From Patescibacteria group bacterium (lineage in GTDB: Bacteria > Patescibacteriota > Patescibacteriia > UBA2591 > JABMQE01), in assembly GCA_018896645.1 (NCBI GenBank), contig JAHIMF010000087.1, forward strand, positions 1-52,438: 52,438 nucleotides of DNA, given 5' to 3'. The position numbers and the translations under genes were made by a program. Position 1 is the stretch's first letter. Each line of letters opens with the position of its first letter. The notes under the pieces are model-generated. The model was given only the letters and a program-made list of their open reading frames with translations, had not been told where the DNA came from and made no database searches. This document shows positions 1-7,756 of this stretch, piece by piece.

Positions 1-384
1 ATGAGCGCCAACGCCGTCAGTGCCATCGCAATCCTCATAGCCATCATTTAAAGGACCGCCAGTACCTACTTGGTTAGGAGACTGTTTTGCGCCATCACCA
101 CAAAAGGTTTGGTCATGATGTTCGCATAAACATAAATCGCAAACATCAACAGTGTAAGGATTTTGGTCGCCGCAATCTGTATTAACTTCACACTGCTCAG
201 CAAATCCATCATCATTAGGGTTCTGAATAGTGCCGTCACCGCAAAAAGTTAAATCTTGTAAAATACATTGGCTATTACATTCTTGATGAGCGCCAACGCC
301 GTCAGTGCCATCGCAATCCTCATAGCCATCATTTAAAGGACCGCCAGTACCTACTTGGTTAGGAGACTGTTTTGCGCCATCACC
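1..384. repeat. Direct repeat inside the Cys-rich protein gene (285-bp period)
   Basis: Bases 1-99 recur exactly at 286-384, an offset of 285 bp or 95 codons. The repeat encodes the CGDG...DGVGAH unit. Such near-identity points to recent duplication or gene conversion, and more copies may lie beyond the window edge. Confidence 0.9.
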
Positions 385-900
385 GCAAAAAGATGGGACA
401 AAAACGGTTGTATCTGTGGTACTATCTTTTGGACTGGTTTGGTCAGTATCAATAACAGCCGTATTAGCAATCACTGTCCCGTCAGCAACACCCTGATTAA
501 CTTTTACCACTAAGGTTACTGTGCCGTTCTTGGTATTATTTGAACTCACATTACCAAGTTGCCATGTGACTATGCCACTGCTTTCAACTCCGGGAACAGA
601 AGCGGAAACAAAACTAACTTCCGAAGGAAGTTGGTCAGTAATTATAACATTTGTAGCGTCATAGCCAACTGCTTCTACTGTATAACTGATACTATAAGTA
701 ATTTCTTGGCCCGGTTGGACTGGGTCTGGAGAGTCAGTTTTATCAATACTTAAATTAACATGACAGCCAAAAACTAAATTAGCTGCCAATAAATTTAAAA
801 ACAACACCAGAATTACTGCTAAAACCGATTTTTTCTTTAATTGTTTAAAAATGCCGTAAAACAGACTTTTTCGCGGTTTAAATGGTTCTTTGTAAAGCAT
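1..900 (-). CDS. Secreted DUF11 / Cys-rich repeat protein (5' part, runs off the window)
   Basis: The frame opens with ATG at 900 and stays open to base 1, so 300 residues are visible and the C-terminus is missing. A hydrophobic segment at about residues 25-44 follows a basic N-terminus and looks like a signal peptide or anchor; Cys46 follows but the lipobox is poor. Residues 48-165 resemble a DUF11 domain (KTDSPDPVQPGQEITYSISY, typical of adhesin-like surface proteins). From residue 171 come Cys-rich 'FCGDG...EDCDGTDGVGAH' units, resembling Myxococcus-type Cys-rich repeats, with a 95-residue period. Likely a cell-surface adhesin or stalk protein; the ligand is unknown. Confidence 0.8.
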   Translation of the reverse strand, partial: MLYKEPFKPRKSLFYGIFKQLKKKSVLAVILVLFLNLLAANLVFGCHVNLSIDKTDSPDPVQPGQEITYSISYTVEAVGYDATNVIITDQLPSEVSFVSASVPGVESSGIVTWQLGNVSSNNTKNGTVTLVVKVNQGVADGTVIANTAVIDTDQTSPKDSTTDTTVFVPSFCGDGAKQSPNQVGTGGPLNDGYEDCDGTDGVGAHQECNSQCILQDLTFCGDGTIQNPNDDGFAEQCEVNTDCGDQNPYTVDVCDLCLCEHHDQTFCGDGAKQSPNQVGTGGPLNDGYEDCDGTDGVGAH

Positions 901-1019
901 AAGAATGTTGAATTAAGATTAATTTTTAACCTCCAATCTTAGCATATCCCCAAAAAAATGTCAAGGGGTAGAATAAGAAAAATATCGTTTTTTGACTAAT
1001 ATTAGGCGAAAACATACTA

Positions 1020-1058
1020 AAAAACCCCGCACCTTATAGCTCTAAAGTGTGGGTTTTT
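1020..1058. terminator. Hairpin with T-tract in the divergent intergenic region
   Basis: An imperfect stem AAAAACCC...CAC / GTG-TGGGTTTTT with a 13-nt loop lies between two divergent genes, so it has no obvious upstream gene to terminate. It may close a short RNA or be a repeat remnant. The rest of 901-1260 shows no gene. Confidence 0.4.
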
Positions 1059-1264
1059 AAATTTTGAAGTAAGAAAAGAAGATCAACAGTATTGCTAACA
1101 ATAATCCCATTGGCCTTCTATAAATAGTAACCAAAAAACCACCCTATCAAAGAGTGGATTCTGGTAATTTTAAACTGATTCAAGTACCAGGCTTATCACC
1201 TGATTATATTATATTATATTTATATTATTTCAATACTAACTTATGCAAATATTATTTTCGCTTC

Positions 1265-1294
1265 TTGACAATTTGTTAATTTATAACATATAAT
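1265..1294 (+). promoter_or_regulatory. Promoter of clpB
   Basis: TTGACA at 1265-1270 and TATAAT at 1289-1294 are separated by 18 bp, a consensus housekeeping promoter. The predicted start point, about 1300, falls on the first half-site of the adjacent CIRCE element, so a bound repressor would block initiation. Confidence 0.85.
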
Positions 1295-1298
1295 GATA

Positions 1299-1325
1299 TT
1301 AGCAGTCTACGGTTGAGAGTGCTAA
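1299..1325 (+). promoter_or_regulatory. CIRCE operator (HrcA binding site)
   Basis: TTAGCAGTC, a 9-nt spacer and GAGTGCTAA form the classical CIRCE inverted repeat (consensus TTAGCACTC-N9-GAGTGCTAA) with one substitution in the left arm. It lies between the promoter and clpB. This implies heat-shock control by an HrcA repressor encoded elsewhere. Confidence 0.9.
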
Positions 1326-1365
1326 CGCACAAATTTAGCACAAATCGCACAAATTGATTATATTT

Positions 1366-3963
1366 ATGTTAAACCAAAATTTCACAACCAAATCCCAAGA
1401 AGCTTTGCAAAACGCGCAAACATTAGCAAGCGACAAGGGCCAACAACAGATTGATATTTCTCATCTCACCTACGCTCTGCTTTCTCAAGAAGAAAGTGTG
1501 GTGCTTTCGGTTTTGCGGAAATTGGGCGTGAATATAGAAATGATAAAATCCCAACTGGATACAGAAATAAATAAACTGCCAAAAGTAGAAACCTCTGGCG
1601 GGATTGCTGAAATTTATGTTTCCCAAGATTTTAAAAAAGTTTTAAATGAATCATCAAATCAAGCTAAAAAATTTGGGGATGAGTTTATATCTACTGAACA
1701 TTTGTTTTTGGGAATTTTAACAGTTGACTCCCCCACCAAAATCATTTTGGAACAGAGCAATATAAAATATGAGGAAGTTTTAAAAATCCTTTCCGAGGTT
1801 CGGGGCACCCAACGAGTAATTGACCCCGAACCGGAAGCTAAATACCAGGCCCTGGAAAAATACGCTCTCAATTTGACGGAAACCGCCCGACAAGAAAAAC
1901 TTGACCCAATAATTGGCCGGGATGATGAAATCAGACGGGTGATGCAAGTGCTCTCCAGGCGCACTAAAAATAATCCGGTTCTAATCGGCGAAGCCGGGAC
2001 TGGTAAAACCGCCATTGCTGAAGGTTTGGCCCAAAGGATTGTGGCTGGCGATGTGCCTGAAAGTTTGAAAGATAAAGAAATAATTTCGCTTGATATGGGC
2101 TCACTCGTTGCCGGCACCAAGTTCCGCGGCGAGTTTGAAGACCGACTCAAAGCCGTGCTTCGGGAGATTAAAGAAGCGGCTGGCAAAATAATTTTATTTA
2201 TGGACGAACTTCATACAATTGTCGGCGCTGGAAGCGCCGAGGGCTCCGTTGATGCTTCCAATATGTTAAAACCGGCCTTAGCTCGGGGTGAATTGCATGC
2301 GATTGGCGCCACTACGCTCAAAGAATATCAAAAATATATTGAAAAAGACGCGGCTTTGGAACGTCGGTTCCAGCCCGTATACGTGAGTGAACCGAGCTTG
2401 GAAGATACTATTGCTATTTTGCGCGGCATCAAAGAGAAATATGAAGTTCATCATGGAGTAAGGATTACAGATTCTGCTTTGATTGCCGCGGCAGAACTTT
2501 CTAACCGTTATATTTCTGACCGTAAATTACCGGATAAAGCCATTGACTTGATTGATGAAGCAACTTCTGCTTTGCGTATGGAGATTGATTCCATGCCCGA
2601 GGAGCTGGATAAATTTAAGCGCAAGGAAATGCAATGGGAAATTGAAAAACGAGCTTTAAAAAAAGAAGGTTCGCGCGAAGCTAAAGCCAGAATTAAGAAC
2701 TTAGATAAAGATTTAGCCGAACTTAAAGAACAATCTCGCGAACTGGAAGTCCAGTGGAAAGCGGAAAAAGAAGTCATTTCTAAAACTCAAAAGATTAAAA
2801 AACGAATTGACGGCTTAAAACAGGATGCAGAAATTGCTGAACGAAATTCAGAGCTCCAAAAAGTAGCCGAAATTAGATACGGCAAAATTCCAGAATTAGA
2901 AAAAGAGCTTAAAGCCAAAGCCGCCGAATTAGCTAAACTGCAAAAAGAAAAACAAATTTTAAAAGAAGAGGTCAGTGAAGAAGATATTGCCGCGGTTGTC
3001 AGCCGCTGGACAGGAGTGCCTATAACTCGCCTGCTTGAGGAGGAAAGCGAAAAATTAACCCGCATGGAAAAAGAGATTGGGAAACGAGTGCTCGGACAGA
3101 AGGAAGCCATTCAATCAGTAAGCAATGCGGTGCGGCGCTCACGAGCCGGGATAAGCGAAGAAAATCGACCTATTGGCTCGTTCATATTTTTGGGCCCTAC
3201 GGGCGTTGGCAAGACCGAACTTGCCCGAGCTTTGGCAGAATTCATGTTTAATGATGAGGATTCAATGGTGCGCATCGACATGAGTGAATACCTGGAAAAA
3301 CACGCTGTAGCCAAATTGATTGGTTCACCGCCCGGTTATGTTGGCTATGAAGAAGGCGGACAATTAACCGAAGCTGTTCGCCGCCGGCCGTATAGCGTGA
3401 TTTTGTTTGATGAAATTGAAAAAGCGCATCCCGAAGTGTTCAATATTTTACTTCAAGTTTTGGATGACGGACAACTAACCGATGCCAAGGGCCGCCGAGT
3501 TAACTTTAAAAACGCGATTATCATTATGACTTCTAATATCGGCAGTGATATTATTCAAAAAGAAGCTATCGGCTTTAGCGACCACAAATTTAAAAATGAA
3601 ACTAAAGATAAGATTATGGATCTGGTGCGGGAGCAGTTTAAGCCCGAGTTTTTAAATCGCGTGGATGAAATTATCATGTTTCACAGTTTGACTAAAAATG
3701 ACATTAAGCAAATTGTTGAACTGCAATTGGCCCAAGCTGCCAAGCGTCTTGAAGCTAAAAATATCAAACTGGAATTTAGCGACAAACTTAAAGAATTCAT
3801 TACTAATAAGGGTTATGATCCGGTTTATGGGGCACGGCCATTAAAACGAGTCATTCAAACTATGATTATGGATGAGTTGGCTTTGCGGATTATTGAGGGG
3901 AGGGTTAAAGAAGGAGCTAAAGTTAAAATTGATACAGAAAAAGGAAAGGTGGTGATAAAATAA
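1366..3963 (+). CDS. clpB: ATP-dependent chaperone ClpB
   Basis: An 865-aa AAA+ disaggregase that, with DnaK, pulls apart heat-aggregated proteins in the cytoplasm. The N-terminal Clp domain is at about 1-150; NBD1 has Walker A GEAGTGKT at 208-215 and Walker B ILFMDELH; a long charged coiled coil at about 400-520 is the M-domain that separates ClpB from ClpA/C; NBD2 has GPTGVGKT at 610-617 and [12 protein letters not shown]. Length is normal. The frame also offers a TTG at 1354, but ATG 1366 ([14 protein letters not shown]) matches the family N-terminus. No SD is visible. It follows a promoter and CIRCE site and appears monocistronic. Confidence 0.97.
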   Translation: MLNQNFTTKSQEALQNAQTLASDKGQQQIDISHLTYALLSQEESVVLSVLRKLGVNIEMIKSQLDTEINKLPKVETSGGIAEIYVSQDFKKVLNESSNQAKKFGDEFISTEHLFLGILTVDSPTKIILEQSNIKYEEVLKILSEVRGTQRVIDPEPEAKYQALEKYALNLTETARQEKLDPIIGRDDEIRRVMQVLSRRTKNNPVLIGEAGTGKTAIAEGLAQRIVAGDVPESLKDKEIISLDMGSLVAGTKFRGEFEDRLKAVLREIKEAAGKIILFMDELHTIVGAGSAEGSVDASNMLKPALARGELHAIGATTLKEYQKYIEKDAALERRFQPVYVSEPSLEDTIAILRGIKEKYEVHHGVRITDSALIAAAELSNRYISDRKLPDKAIDLIDEATSALRMEIDSMPEELDKFKRKEMQWEIEKRALKKEGSREAKARIKNLDKDLAELKEQSRELEVQWKAEKEVISKTQKIKKRIDGLKQDAEIAERNSELQKVAEIRYGKIPELEKELKAKAAELAKLQKEKQILKEEVSEEDIAAVVSRWTGVPITRLLEEESEKLTRMEKEIGKRVLGQKEAIQSVSNAVRRSRAGISEENRPIGSFIFLGPTGVGKTELARALAEFMFNDEDSMVRIDMSEYLEKHAVAKLIGSPPGYVGYEEGGQLTEAVRRRPYSVILFDEIEKAHPEVFNILLQVLDDGQLTDAKGRRVNFKNAIIIMTSNIGSDIIQKEAIGFSDHKFKNETKDKIMDLVREQFKPEFLNRVDEIIMFHSLTKNDIKQIVELQLAQAAKRLEAKNIKLEFSDKLKEFITNKGYDPVYGARPLKRVIQTMIMDELALRIIEGRVKEGAKVKIDTEKGKVVIK

Positions 3964-4091
3964 TTTATCATTTATCCCGCCAAAGGCGGACAGGCATTTA
4001 TCATTTAGTGATTGGTGGATAAAGCGATGTTTGACAAAAATACTCTTATAATGATACCATTAAAGCAGATTAAATTTTAACTTTCAAATCC
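3964..4091. other. Intergenic spacer with a short dispersed repeat
   Basis: Contains a small palindrome CCCGCC-aa-aGGCGGacagg between two copies of 'atttatcattt'. Similar GC-rich 'cctgccc/gcggg' repeats recur between and inside other genes here. No gene seen. Confidence 0.4.
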
Positions 4092-4430
4092 ATGGAAAAA
4101 GATATGAATCAACCAGTTACCATGAAAGACCTCGGTGAATTTACTGATGAGGTTTTATTGCCTGGAGTGGAGCTGACGATCAAACAATCAGAGAAAAGAT
4201 TAGGACAAAAAATTGAAACAAATTATAACGGTATCCAAGCAAACTATAACGGCATTCAAGAAATTATGAAAACTCTAAAAGAAATGCAAAAAAGTATTCA
4301 AAGACTCGAAATCAGGCAAGATAAAGAGAGCTTGGAAATTAGAGTTATTGATTGGTTGACTAACAGGGTTGTGGTTTTAGAAAAAAAGTTGGGCATAGTA
4401 CCGGAACCAATGCCGCAGGAGCAGAATTAA
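4092..4430 (+). CDS. Small coiled-coil protein, function unknown
   Basis: A 112-aa soluble protein. After a short N-terminus (TMKDLGEFTDEVLLPGVE) it is a predicted coiled coil, with a direct repeat NYNGIQ-A-NYNGIQ at about residues 38-50 followed by heptad-like MKTLKEMQKSIQRLE. The C-terminus is acidic and Pro-rich. No SD precedes ATG 4092; 4101 (MNQPV) is an alternative start. Such proteins occur in this phylum without known function. A bidirectional terminator follows at once. Confidence 0.7.
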   Translation: MEKDMNQPVTMKDLGEFTDEVLLPGVELTIKQSEKRLGQKIETNYNGIQANYNGIQEIMKTLKEMQKSIQRLEIRQDKESLEIRVIDWLTNRVVVLEKKLGIVPEPMPQEQN

Positions 4431-4455
4431 ATTAATTTCAAATTTTGAAAAAGAA

Positions 4456-4487
4456 AAAAGCCCTCTCTGAAACCGGAGGGGGCTTTA
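4456..4487. terminator. Bidirectional rho-independent terminator
   Basis: Stem AAAGCCCTC / GGGGGCTTT with a T-rich tract on either side. It ends the coiled-coil gene on plus and the two-gene cassette arriving on minus (TTTTTTCTTTTT after the stem). Confidence 0.85.
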
Positions 4488-4508
4488 GTTTTCTCTAGTT
4501 AGTTTTCT

Positions 4509-4946
4509 CTATAGCCAAGGAGGTGAAACATCCCTGGGCGCCAAAGCCTGTTCACGTTCAGTTTTAATTTCCTCTCTTTTAGACCTTATATAATTATCCC
4601 ACTCCTCCTTTTGCTCCATAGTTCTAACGGTTAATATCACCTCATCCGCGTCATAGTAACCAAGGGCAAATATCCACCAATCATTGACAGTCAAAAGAGT
4701 CCCAATGGCAGTTGAGTCAACCTTCACCTGAATTTTCGCATTAATAAGAGAGGCATAAATTGATCCCTCTATTCCAGCAACCTCAAAGGATACTTCTTCA
4801 AGCCAAGATGATGCCCCAATAAGGGGTTTATCTTCAAAGCCAAACATCAAAGGTCCTGTAATCAACATTGCAAATATCACGAGTATTACTACTACGAAAA
4901 TCATGAAAATGCTATAAATTCCCGGAGAAACTAATTTAACTGCCAC
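4509..4946 (-). CDS. Single-pass membrane protein, unknown
   Basis: GTG at 4946 is chosen as start because AAAGGAGG lies 8 nt upstream; a longer frame reaches 5042 without such a site. The 145-aa product has one strong membrane segment (YSIFMIFVVVILVIFAMLI, about residues 11-30), then a globular domain with a probable beta-rich core and a charged C-terminus (EEWDNYIRSKREEIKTERE). No family recognised. It is the second gene of a minus-strand pair, 67 bp after the preceding stop, and ends at the shared terminator. Confidence 0.7.
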   Translation of the reverse strand: MAVKLVSPGIYSIFMIFVVVILVIFAMLITGPLMFGFEDKPLIGASSWLEEVSFEVAGIEGSIYASLINAKIQVKVDSTAIGTLLTVNDWWIFALGYYDADEVILTVRTMEQKEEWDNYIRSKREEIKTEREQALAPRDVSPPWL

Positions 4947-5013
4947 GGCTCCATCCTCCTTTAAAATGGGTGAAAGTAAAAAGGAACGATTTGACAAGCT
5001 CAACCATACTTTA

Positions 5014-5232
5014 TCATCGCCCGTTTTTCTTGTCAATCTCAATCATCCGATTGAGCGCTTTTTGCGCCAATACTTTCCAACCCTCACATCTCTTATGGAT
5101 AATGGTTTCTTGGGCATATTTTACTGGCCTCCGAATAACATACTCATACTTGTCATCACCTAAAGACTTTTTGCGTACAATCCCCAGACTATCTATCTGC
5201 TCAAAGTTCACATAAACCTCTAATCTTAACAT
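5014..5232 (-). CDS. Small hypothetical protein (72 aa)
   Basis: ATG 5232 has GGAGG five bases upstream; the frame extends to 5280 but without an SD. The basic 72-aa product (MLRLEVYVNFEQIDSLGIV...) is soluble, has one cysteine, and no recognised domain. First gene of the minus-strand pair with the membrane protein at 4509-4946. Confidence 0.65.
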   Translation of the reverse strand: MLRLEVYVNFEQIDSLGIVRKKSLGDDKYEYVIRRPVKYAQETIIHKRCEGWKVLAQKALNRMIEIDKKNGR

Positions 5233-5285
5233 AATATCCTCCACAGCAATGTGTTTAAAAGAACAAACCACCACCCACAACTATT

Positions 5286-5313
5286 ACTTTAACTTATTAC
5301 ATTAATTTGTCAA
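5286..5313 (-). promoter_or_regulatory. Candidate promoter of the 5.2-4.5 kb pair
   Basis: On the minus strand TTGACA (5313-5308) and TAAAGT (5291-5286) are 16 bp apart, upstream of the SD of the first gene. The -35 is perfect, the -10 weak. Confidence 0.5.
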
Positions 5314-5396
5314 CCCTTTTACTTCCTGCTATAATAACTGTAACAAAACGTTAGAAAAAAAGTCTAATTAATTGAACCTAGTTTTAACTAAGACCT

Positions 5397-6776
5397 ATGC
5401 GAATCAAATTTATTATTGTTGCCTTGTTACCTTGCTTCATTGTTTCATTGTTTTGGACCACAACTGCCAACGCCCAGGACTTCAACCCCCATTACATCCT
5501 CTCCAACACCGAAATGACTGATTACGCGTCTATGGGAATGTTTGATATTGTTCAGTTTATAAAAAACAAGGGCGGCACTCTTTACACGGCTCGATTTGAA
5601 GATATTGACGGCAAAACCAAGTCTGCCCCAGCTTTGATTTATAATGCGGCAAAAAATTATGAAATCAACCCCAAAGTTTTATTGGTAACTCTACAAAAAG
5701 AACAAAGTTTGGTTGATAATCCGGCTCCCACTCAAAAAAACTATGACTGGGCTACTGGCTGGGCCGTGTGTGATGGCTGTAGTTTAAGCGATCCTAAAGT
5801 CGCTAAATATAAAGGCTTTGCTAAACAAATTGACGGGACGGCCGGAGGTTACAATTGGTATCTGGAGCAATTTGCGAGCGGCGGAAACACCTGGCTCATC
5901 TGGCCTAAAAAAACCACAACTATTGACAACGAATCCGTAACCCCAGCCAATGAAGCAACCGCGGCTTTATATAATTACACTCCTCATCTTCACGGCAACG
6001 AAAATTTTTGGAAACTTTGGGATAAATGGTTTTCCATAAACTATCCTGATGACTCTTTACTGCAGACTGAAGGCGAAGATGGCGTTTGGCTGATTCAAAA
6101 CGGCTACAGGCGTCCGTTTAAATCCAAAGCTGCGTTTATCTCCAGTTATGATATTAATAATATCCTTTTGGTCTCTAAAACTGAAATAGAAAAATTTCCC
6201 GCCGGCAAAGAAATAAAATTTGCTAACTATTCCCTACTCCGCTCGCCTGCTGGCACCATTTATCTTTTGGTAGATGATAATCTTCGGGGCATTCAATCGA
6301 TGGAAGTCTTTAGAACTATTGGTTTTAATCTAGAAGAAGTTATCAAAGTAACCAATGAAGACCTGCAAGAATACACTGAAATTGAGCCTATTACTATGGA
6401 AAGCGCTTATCCTACTGGCGCGCTTTTGCAAAACCGTCAGACTGGCGGGGTTTATTATGTTAGGAACGGCGCCAAACAAGGCTTAATTGACCGCTCGGTT
6501 ATGGATATCAATTTTAAGGGTTGGCATATTACTCCTGTGACTACTGAAGAACTTTCTAAATATCCTAATCTGCCGCCAGTGAAAATTAAAGATGGCAAAC
6601 TAATCAAATCAGAAACTGCTAGCGCGGTTTATGTGATTTCTGATGGCCAGCGCCGCCCCATTACCTCGGCCGAGACTTTTGAAAAAATGGGGTATAAGTG
6701 GAAAAATATTTTAAGTGTGCCGCAGAAAGTTGTTGATTTGCATGAGGAAGGCGAAGTTGTGAGTGTGGCTTATTGA
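5397..6776 (+). CDS. Secreted wall-lytic-like protein with four repeated surface modules
   Basis: A 459-aa exported protein. A signal peptide (residues 1-26, ending TTANAQ) precedes an alpha-helical domain at about 70-220, where 'NPKVLLVTLQKEQSLV' has the glutamate and spacing of lysozyme-like or glucosaminidase-like cores; GGYNWYLEQFASG and NEATAALYNYTPH also fit. From about 225 a module recurs roughly four times ('GVWLIQNGYRRPF', 'TIYLLVDDNLRGI', 'GVYYVRNGAKQGL', 'AVYVISDGQRRPI'), perhaps wall- or glycan-binding. Likely acts in the envelope on peptidoglycan; catalysis is inferred from the Glu motif alone. No SD. Confidence 0.75.
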   Translation: MRIKFIIVALLPCFIVSLFWTTTANAQDFNPHYILSNTEMTDYASMGMFDIVQFIKNKGGTLYTARFEDIDGKTKSAPALIYNAAKNYEINPKVLLVTLQKEQSLVDNPAPTQKNYDWATGWAVCDGCSLSDPKVAKYKGFAKQIDGTAGGYNWYLEQFASGGNTWLIWPKKTTTIDNESVTPANEATAALYNYTPHLHGNENFWKLWDKWFSINYPDDSLLQTEGEDGVWLIQNGYRRPFKSKAAFISSYDINNILLVSKTEIEKFPAGKEIKFANYSLLRSPAGTIYLLVDDNLRGIQSMEVFRTIGFNLEEVIKVTNEDLQEYTEIEPITMESAYPTGALLQNRQTGGVYYVRNGAKQGLIDRSVMDINFKGWHITPVTTEELSKYPNLPPVKIKDGKLIKSETASAVYVISDGQRRPITSAETFEKMGYKWKNILSVPQKVVDLHEEGEVVSVAY

Positions 6777-6848
6777 TTTAGTATTTATTTGACTGCTGCC
6801 CATTACTATGACAAAAATTCATCATCATGATATAAATATTCATTAAGA

Positions 6849-6854
6849 TATAAT
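6849..6854 (+). promoter_or_regulatory. Possible -10 box of the 6.9-7.4 kb cassette
   Basis: TATAAT lies 45 bp before the start of the tiny membrane gene at 6894. No good -35 is visible at the usual spacing, so this is tentative. Confidence 0.35.
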
Positions 6855-6893
6855 GTTTTCAGCTCATTTCATTCATTAGAAGGAGGGTTGAAT

Positions 6894-7058
6894 ATGCCTG
6901 CCACTCGACTGAACAGATTTTTTGACTGGCTGGAACAAGAATCATTTTGGGCTTGTGTTATTGATAGTGTTGGTTGTTTTGTATTGAGCGTGTTAGAATT
7001 TTGCGGAGTTATATTTTTGGCTTCTAAACTAATGGGCTCTACTAATCGTAAAAGTTGA
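6894..7058 (+). CDS. Tiny membrane protein (54 aa)
   Basis: ATG 6894 is preceded by AAGGAGGG with a 6-nt gap, one of the best ribosome sites in the window. The product, MPATRLNRFFDWLEQESFWA..., has one hydrophobic span (ACVIDSVGCFVLSVLEFCGVI) with three cysteines and a basic tail. No known family. It lies 41 bp before a zinc-ribbon membrane gene and probably shares its transcript. Confidence 0.65.
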   Translation: MPATRLNRFFDWLEQESFWACVIDSVGCFVLSVLEFCGVIFLASKLMGSTNRKS

Positions 7059-7099
7059 ATTAGCAAAAACTCTCGCCAAACACTGAAAGGAGAGGACGA

Positions 7100-7369
7100 A
7101 TGGAAGGACGAGTTAAATTTCCGCCAGATAGTTGTCAAGGGTGTGAGTTCCCTGTTTGCTATCCTGATGATAGAATTTGCGATGAATGCCGGAAGATGCG
7201 GTGGCAAGCCCTGCCAAGGCACAAAAAGGCTTTGTCTCGGCTTTCAGAACTTCCATGTTACATCGCCGCAGTTTTGGGAATACTTTTTGTTCTTGGACCC
7301 GCTATAGTTGCCGGTGTCCTAACATTGGGGGTTGCCAGCATTGCCTGGGGGACAGATAAGGTCCTCTAG
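7100..7369 (+). CDS. Small zinc-ribbon membrane protein (89 aa)
   Basis: ATG 7100 follows AAAGGAGAGG by 5 nt. Residues 12-31 hold four cysteines (C-x2-C...C-x2-C) resembling a zinc ribbon. Residues about 50-85 are hydrophobic and could form one or two membrane spans (YIAAVLGILFVLGPAIVAG). The layout, tiny membrane protein then CxxC membrane protein, repeats at 34512-35208. Function unknown; perhaps a membrane-tethered metal or redox protein. Confidence 0.7.
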   Translation: MEGRVKFPPDSCQGCEFPVCYPDDRICDECRKMRWQALPRHKKALSRLSELPCYIAAVLGILFVLGPAIVAGVLTLGVASIAWGTDKVL

Positions 7370-7442
7370 TGCCTGAACCTATTAGAACGGCCTCATGCCG
7401 TGTTGGGGATGAAGTTTTTTATACCTTTATGGTATGATTTTT

Positions 7443-7483
7443 ACGGAAGAATGTGAGTTTTACTTGCATCTTCCGTTTTTATT
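7443..7483 (+). terminator. Rho-independent terminator of the 6.9-7.4 kb cassette
   Basis: ACGGAAGA / TCTTCCGT stem (18-nt loop) followed by TTTTTATTTTTTT. Confidence 0.8.
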
Positions 7484-7518
7484 TTTTTAGTGAAGCTAAA
7501 ATTATCCACAATTAAAAA

Positions 7519-7546
7519 TTGACAAAAAAATTAGACATGCTATACT
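7519..7546 (+). promoter_or_regulatory. Promoter of the structured leader before priA
   Basis: TTGACA (7519-7524), 16 bp, TATACT (7541-7546). Transcription would start about 7553, exactly at the AAAGGTAGG segment that is complementary to the downstream tRNA-like anticodon arm. Confidence 0.8.
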
Positions 7547-7552
7547 TATATC

Positions 7553-7632
7553 AAAGGTAGGAGATCTGATTACATTTCAGGTCTACCCACTTGCTAGCAA
7601 AAAGCCACTGGAATTCCCAGCGGTTTTTTGCT
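7553..7632 (+). ncRNA. Leader RNA ending in an intrinsic terminator-like hairpin
   Basis: From the predicted start, GGTAG..ATCTGA pairs with TCAGGT..CTACC to give hairpin one. A second hairpin, AGCAAAAAGCCACTGG / CCCAGCGGTTTTTTGCT (7596-7632), has its T-run in the 3' arm like a terminator. AAAGGTAGGA (7553-7562) and CCCACTTGCTA (7586-7596) are exact complements of adjoining halves of the tRNA-like anticodon arm (7687-7706). This suggests an attenuator or small RNA; the function is inferred. Confidence 0.5.
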
Positions 7633-7659
7633 ATATTAAAGTTGGGCGTGGTGGTCTTC

Positions 7660-7734
7660 GGGCCTGTGGTGTAAGTCAGGTTAACATCCTACCTTTAGCA
7701 AGTGGGGCTAGGGGTTCAAATCCCCTCGGGTCCA
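7660..7734 (+). tRNA. tRNA-like cloverleaf, anticodon UAG, atypical
   Basis: Acceptor GGGCCTG / CGGGTCC (7 bp, two wobbles), D-stem GTGT/ACAT with GG in the loop, and T-arm AGGGG-TTCAAAT-CCCCT are intact. The anticodon arm is odd: either 5 bp with a C-A mismatch and loop TTTAGCA (C at position 37), or CCTAC/GTGGG with a 9-nt loop. The central triplet is TAG (would read CUA, Leu), yet there is no long variable arm as in tRNA-Leu. No CCA is encoded, unlike every other tRNA here. Flanks GGGCGT (7644-7649) and GCGCCC (7737-7742) also pair. Either a degenerate tRNA or a tRNA mimic regulating priA. Confidence 0.4.
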
Positions 7735-7756
7735 TTGCGCCCTTAATTTATCTTCC

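Noticed and set aside
1659-3314. Several minus-strand frames within clpB
   Set aside because: Shadows of clpB: Ser/Arg-rich, no SD, no domain.
6869-7222. 117-codon minus-strand frame
   Set aside because: It lies antisense to two plus-strand genes with strong SD sites and has no SD or domain of its own.
7660-7734. Ordinary tRNA-Leu(UAG)
   Set aside because: Bacterial tRNA-Leu has a long variable arm; this one has 3-4 nt, a mismatched or 9-nt anticodon loop and no encoded CCA.
7553-7742. T-box riboswitch before priA
   Set aside because: No T-box sequence (UGGNACC) and no stem I specifier-loop arrangement; the tRNA-like part is in cis.
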